Of a stretch of 30,672 nt of DNA, positions 28,689-30,672 are shown in pieces. A program made the position numbers and the translations under genes. The number at the start of each line of letters is the position of its first letter. Within the stretch, counting starts at the first letter, position 1. Origin of the DNA: Chara braunii. Its lineage: Eukaryota; Streptophyta; Charophyceae; Charales; Characeae. The DNA is taken from contig BFEA01000169.1 in the NCBI GenBank assembly GCA_003427395.1, positions 1,277,115 to 1,307,786 of the forward strand, given 5' to 3'. The notes under the pieces are model-generated. The model saw nothing but the letters and a program-made list of their open reading frames with translations. It ran no database searches and had not been told where the DNA came from.

Positions 28689-28748
28689 GCTCTAATTGGC
28701 AGGCCACTAACCAAAGCAGAGAAGATAGCGAGTGACAATAGTAATGGG
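28686..28748. repeat. Composite repeat internal segment, first copy
   Basis: CAGGCTCTAATTGGCAGGCC through AGTGACAATAGTAATG. It recurs at 29031-29090, each time directly after a GT tract. Confidence 0.9.
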
Positions 28749-28751
28749 TGC

Positions 28752-28780
<29 letters not shown>
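28749..28780. repeat. Short (GT)n tract
   Basis: About 14 GT units, followed by the next hammerhead-bearing copy. Confidence 0.95.
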
Positions 28781-28784
<4 letters not shown>

Positions 28785-28825
28785 AATATTCGCTATACAC
28801 TCAATAAAAGCATGACTGTGCTGAA

Positions 28826-28882
28826 CAGGCTGTATCGTCGGACTTTCACCGACTCATCAGGAGGTTGAACCCCGACAGTCTG
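28826..28882 (-). ncRNA. Hammerhead ribozyme-like, copy B (most complete)
   Basis: Hammerheads self-cleave RNA at a defined phosphodiester. The minus strand gives stem III CAGACTG, cleavage site GTC (expected cut between the complements of 28874 and 28873), stem I GGGGT-TCA-ACCTC folded as a 5-bp hairpin, an intact CTGATGA, stem II GTCGG/CCGAC (perfect 5 bp, loop TGAAAGT), then GATA where GAAA is expected, and CAGCCTG closing stem III with one mismatch. All elements are in the right order and spacing for a type III hammerhead. The GAAA to GATA lesion is expected to reduce or abolish cleavage. Confidence 0.9.
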
Positions 28883-28898
28883 CCCAGGATTCATTTGA

Positions 28899-28977
28899 CT
28901 GATGGATAAAGACTCACCATATCGCCCAGAGTTAGCGACGCCCCTGAGAAAAGTGGTCGACTTTACTCACACCAACC

Positions 28978-28978
<1 letters not shown>
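28899..28978. repeat. Composite repeat family, copy 3 body
   Basis: Same start as copies 1 and 2, truncated by the GT tract at 28979. It lies 508 bp from copy 2. Confidence 0.92.

Positions 28979-29030
<52 letters not shown>
28979..29030. repeat. (GT)n microsatellite
   Basis: Uninterrupted TG run between copy 3 and the second internal segment. Confidence 0.98.
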
Positions 29031-29033
<3 letters not shown>

Positions 29034-29090
29034 GCTCTATTTGACAGCCCACTAACCTAAGCAGAGAAGATAGCAAGTGACAATAGTAAT
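29031..29090. repeat. Composite repeat internal segment, second copy
   Basis: CAGGCTCTATTTGACAGCCC through AGTGACAATAGTAATG, matching 28686-28748 with a few changes. Confidence 0.9.
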
Positions 29091-29299
29091 GAGCCTATTA
29101 GTCATAGAACTTCAACAACCTCGTGACTCTCCCAACCTGCGGAACTGTAATACCCCGATCATCCTCCCGGAGTGGTGGTGTGCGTGTCTATCGACCTTTG
29201 CAATATATTGTCACTCATCTACCTCTGTCTGCGTGCCCCCTTCCCCCTCTCCCCAACCGTTCTCTCTCTCTCTCACACGCACACAAACACGAATACCGT
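29091..29299. other. Spacer, no gene seen
   Basis: CT-rich near 29230-29270, then CA-rich. No protein-like frame. Confidence 0.5.
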
Positions 29300-29385
29300 A
29301 AATCAATCATCAATCAATCAGTCAGTCCGGCAATCAATCAATCAATCAGTGAACCAACCAATCAACCAAATCAGTAAATGATCAG

Positions 29386-29436
<51 letters not shown>

Positions 29437-29535
29437 ATCATCAATCTCTCACATACACACGCACACACAAACACGAACACCATTACTTAGCCATCAATGG
29501 ATCAGTCAGTCAGTCAGTCGATCGATCAATCAATT

Positions 29536-29571
<36 letters not shown>

Positions 29572-29763
29572 GATCAATCAATCAATCAATCGGTCGATCA
29601 GTTAATCAATCGATCGACCGATCGATCGACCAATCGACCGATCAATCAAAATGGTCAATCAATCAATCTATCAACCAATCAACCAATCAATCAATCAATC
29701 AATTAATCAATCAATCAATCAATCCGTCGATCGATCAATCAATCAATCAATCAATCAACTAAT
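29300..29763. repeat. (AATC)n tetranucleotide repeat with CGAT variants
   Basis: Mostly AATC units, with patches of CAGT (29506-29520) and CGAT/CGAC (29580-29640). A CA-rich interruption falls at 29445-29500. Ser-Ile-Asn-Gln repeat frames are artefacts. Confidence 0.97.
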
Positions 29764-30240
29764 CTTCGGAGTTCGAGTCTATATCTAGTAGTAGACGAAG
29801 CCGGAGAAGGGCATCCGTCGAATCATCATCGTCACCATCATCCTCATCGCCTCTGTCGACATCCTACTGCTGAACCTGGTCCTGCTTGTGGTCCACTTCC
29901 ACCCTTTTCTCGCCTTCTTGTCATCCTCAGGCATTCACCGCCTTGACCTCTGTCTCTCTCCACGGGCCACCTTGCTGTGGAGAGAGAAACAGACATTAAT
30001 ACTGTAAGTTCAAGGTGTTCATAATCGGGCAGTAGGACGCTAGCGCAGTCGTTCAGAAGAGATAGTGGGTGGTGGACTACGAGTAGCTGTAGTTCCCCTG
30101 TAGAAGAAGTTGGAATTTTAGAGGAAGAAGGCGAGATTTCTCACGTCTTCGGCCCAAGGGGTCACAAGCAAAACCCCTGACCACCACTGCCCCTGCACTA
30201 CCTGATTCCCGTCTCCCTCTCGCTGCCTATTCCCCCTACT
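29764..30240. other. Spacer with a large imperfect inverted repeat
   Basis: No protein-like frame. It contains the inverted repeat at 29941-30015 and otherwise unremarkable CT-rich then mixed sequence. Confidence 0.5.
29941..30015. repeat. Imperfect inverted repeat (fold-back)
   Basis: CTCTCTCCAC (29954-29963) pairs with GTGGAGAGAG (29977-29986). This extends through CTGT/ACAG with two extra bases, and an outer CCTTGA (29941-29946) pairs with TCAAGG (30010-30015). There is no target duplication or terminal motif to call it a MITE. Confidence 0.6.
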
Positions 30241-30252
30241 GTGTGTGCGTAC

Positions 30253-30284
<32 letters not shown>

Positions 30285-30287
30285 TGT
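30241..30287. repeat. Compound (GT)n/(GC)n tract
   Basis: GTGTGTGCGT, then a GC run, then a GT run. It precedes the last hammerhead-bearing copy, as at 28749-28780. Confidence 0.95.
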
Positions 30288-30339
30288 TTTGTCACGTTCG
30301 CTATACACAACTCCACAAGAAAAGGATGACTGTACCGAA

Positions 30340-30396
30340 CAGACTGTTTCGTCGAACTTTCACCGACTCATCTGGAGGTTGAACCCCGTCAGTCTG
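30340..30396 (-). ncRNA. Hammerhead ribozyme-like, copy C (decayed)
   Basis: The minus strand keeps the GAAAC box, stem II (GTCGG/TCGAC, one pair weakened to G-U), the same stem I hairpin as copy B, and a perfect stem III CAGACTG/CAGTCTG. The catalytic box is CAGATGA instead of CTGATGA and the cleavage triplet is GAC instead of GTC. Both changes should inactivate it. Confidence 0.85.
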
Positions 30397-30412
30397 CCCA
30401 GGATGCATTTGA

Positions 30413-30641
30413 CTGATGGATAAGGACTCACCACATCGCCCAGAGTTAGCGATACCCTTGAGAGAGAAAAGTGGTCCCCACTTTACTCACACCAACTTGA
30501 ACCTTGCAATCCTAGCAGGTCTGAACCTGGTCCAAACCGTTGAGAAGAAGAGGTAGTAAGTCTGAGAAAAACTAATCTGACACAGTCATAAAACCGACTC
30601 TACGCACCCACTCAGCCATGGACACCCAATGACATGACCCT

Positions 30642-30643
<2 letters not shown>
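30413..30643. repeat. Composite repeat family, copy 4 body
   Basis: Full-length match to 27782-28000, from CTGATGGATAAGGACTCACC to CCCAATGACATGACC, with substitutions and a few indels. Confidence 0.92.

Positions 30644-30672
<29 letters not shown>
30644..30672. repeat. (GT)n microsatellite at window end
   Basis: TG run continuing to the last base. It occupies the same place after a copy body as the long GT tract at 28072. Confidence 0.97.

Noticed and set aside
29172-29706. Ser/Asn/Gln-Ile repeat proteins
   Set aside because: They are translations of the (AATC)n tract.

Overview
Eukaryotic, non-coding-rich sequence with no convincing single-copy host gene. It carries long dinucleotide and tetranucleotide microsatellites, AT-rich spacer broken by GC-rich islands, degenerate repeats and one large LTR retrotransposon. 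The best clue to the host is a group of U6 snRNA-derived copies whose 5' stem-loop (GUCC-UUCG-GGAC followed by a CAUCCG-like run) is the plant/green-algal form. The primer-binding site also resembles the plant initiator-Met type. A member of the green lineage, possibly a charophyte-like alga, is my inference; no host gene confirms it.

Layout. 1-6.2 kb: AT-rich spacer with (CA)n, (AT)n, a 42-bp tandem duplication and, at 1.34-1.42 kb, a hairpin joined to the 3' part of a decayed U6 copy. 6.3-7.3 kb: GC-rich island and a possible promoter. 7.3-9.7 kb: an unclassified repetitive unit with ~120-bp tandem repeats and a ten-member array of hairpins that share one loop on differing, largely complementary stems. 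9.98-10.36 kb: three U6-derived copies in the same orientation. 10.4-12.58 kb: GC-rich then coding-poor spacer.

12,586-26,610: a ~14-kb Ty3/gypsy-type element with ~2.7-kb LTRs, TGTGACG...CGTCACA ends and a TACA target duplication. Order: 5' LTR (with an internal 179-codon ORF), PBS, gag, protease, linker, RT-RNase H, PHD-like finger, integrase, two or three unrecognised extra ORFs, 3' LTR. Gag, protease and the linker share one frame broken only by stops. RT, RNase H and the PHD module share another. An 80-bp local duplication throws integrase out of frame with the PHD module. The copy is decayed and probably not autonomous.

26.6-30.67 kb: a 42-bp minisatellite carrying TGACGT and CACGTG motifs, then a composite repeat family with (GT)n tracts. 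Four of its copies contain, on the minus strand, type III hammerhead ribozyme sequences. An (AATC)n tract and more spacer complete the window. The two most notable signals are the hammerhead-bearing repeat family (28.2-30.4 kb) and the variable-stem hairpin array (8.65-9.48 kb).
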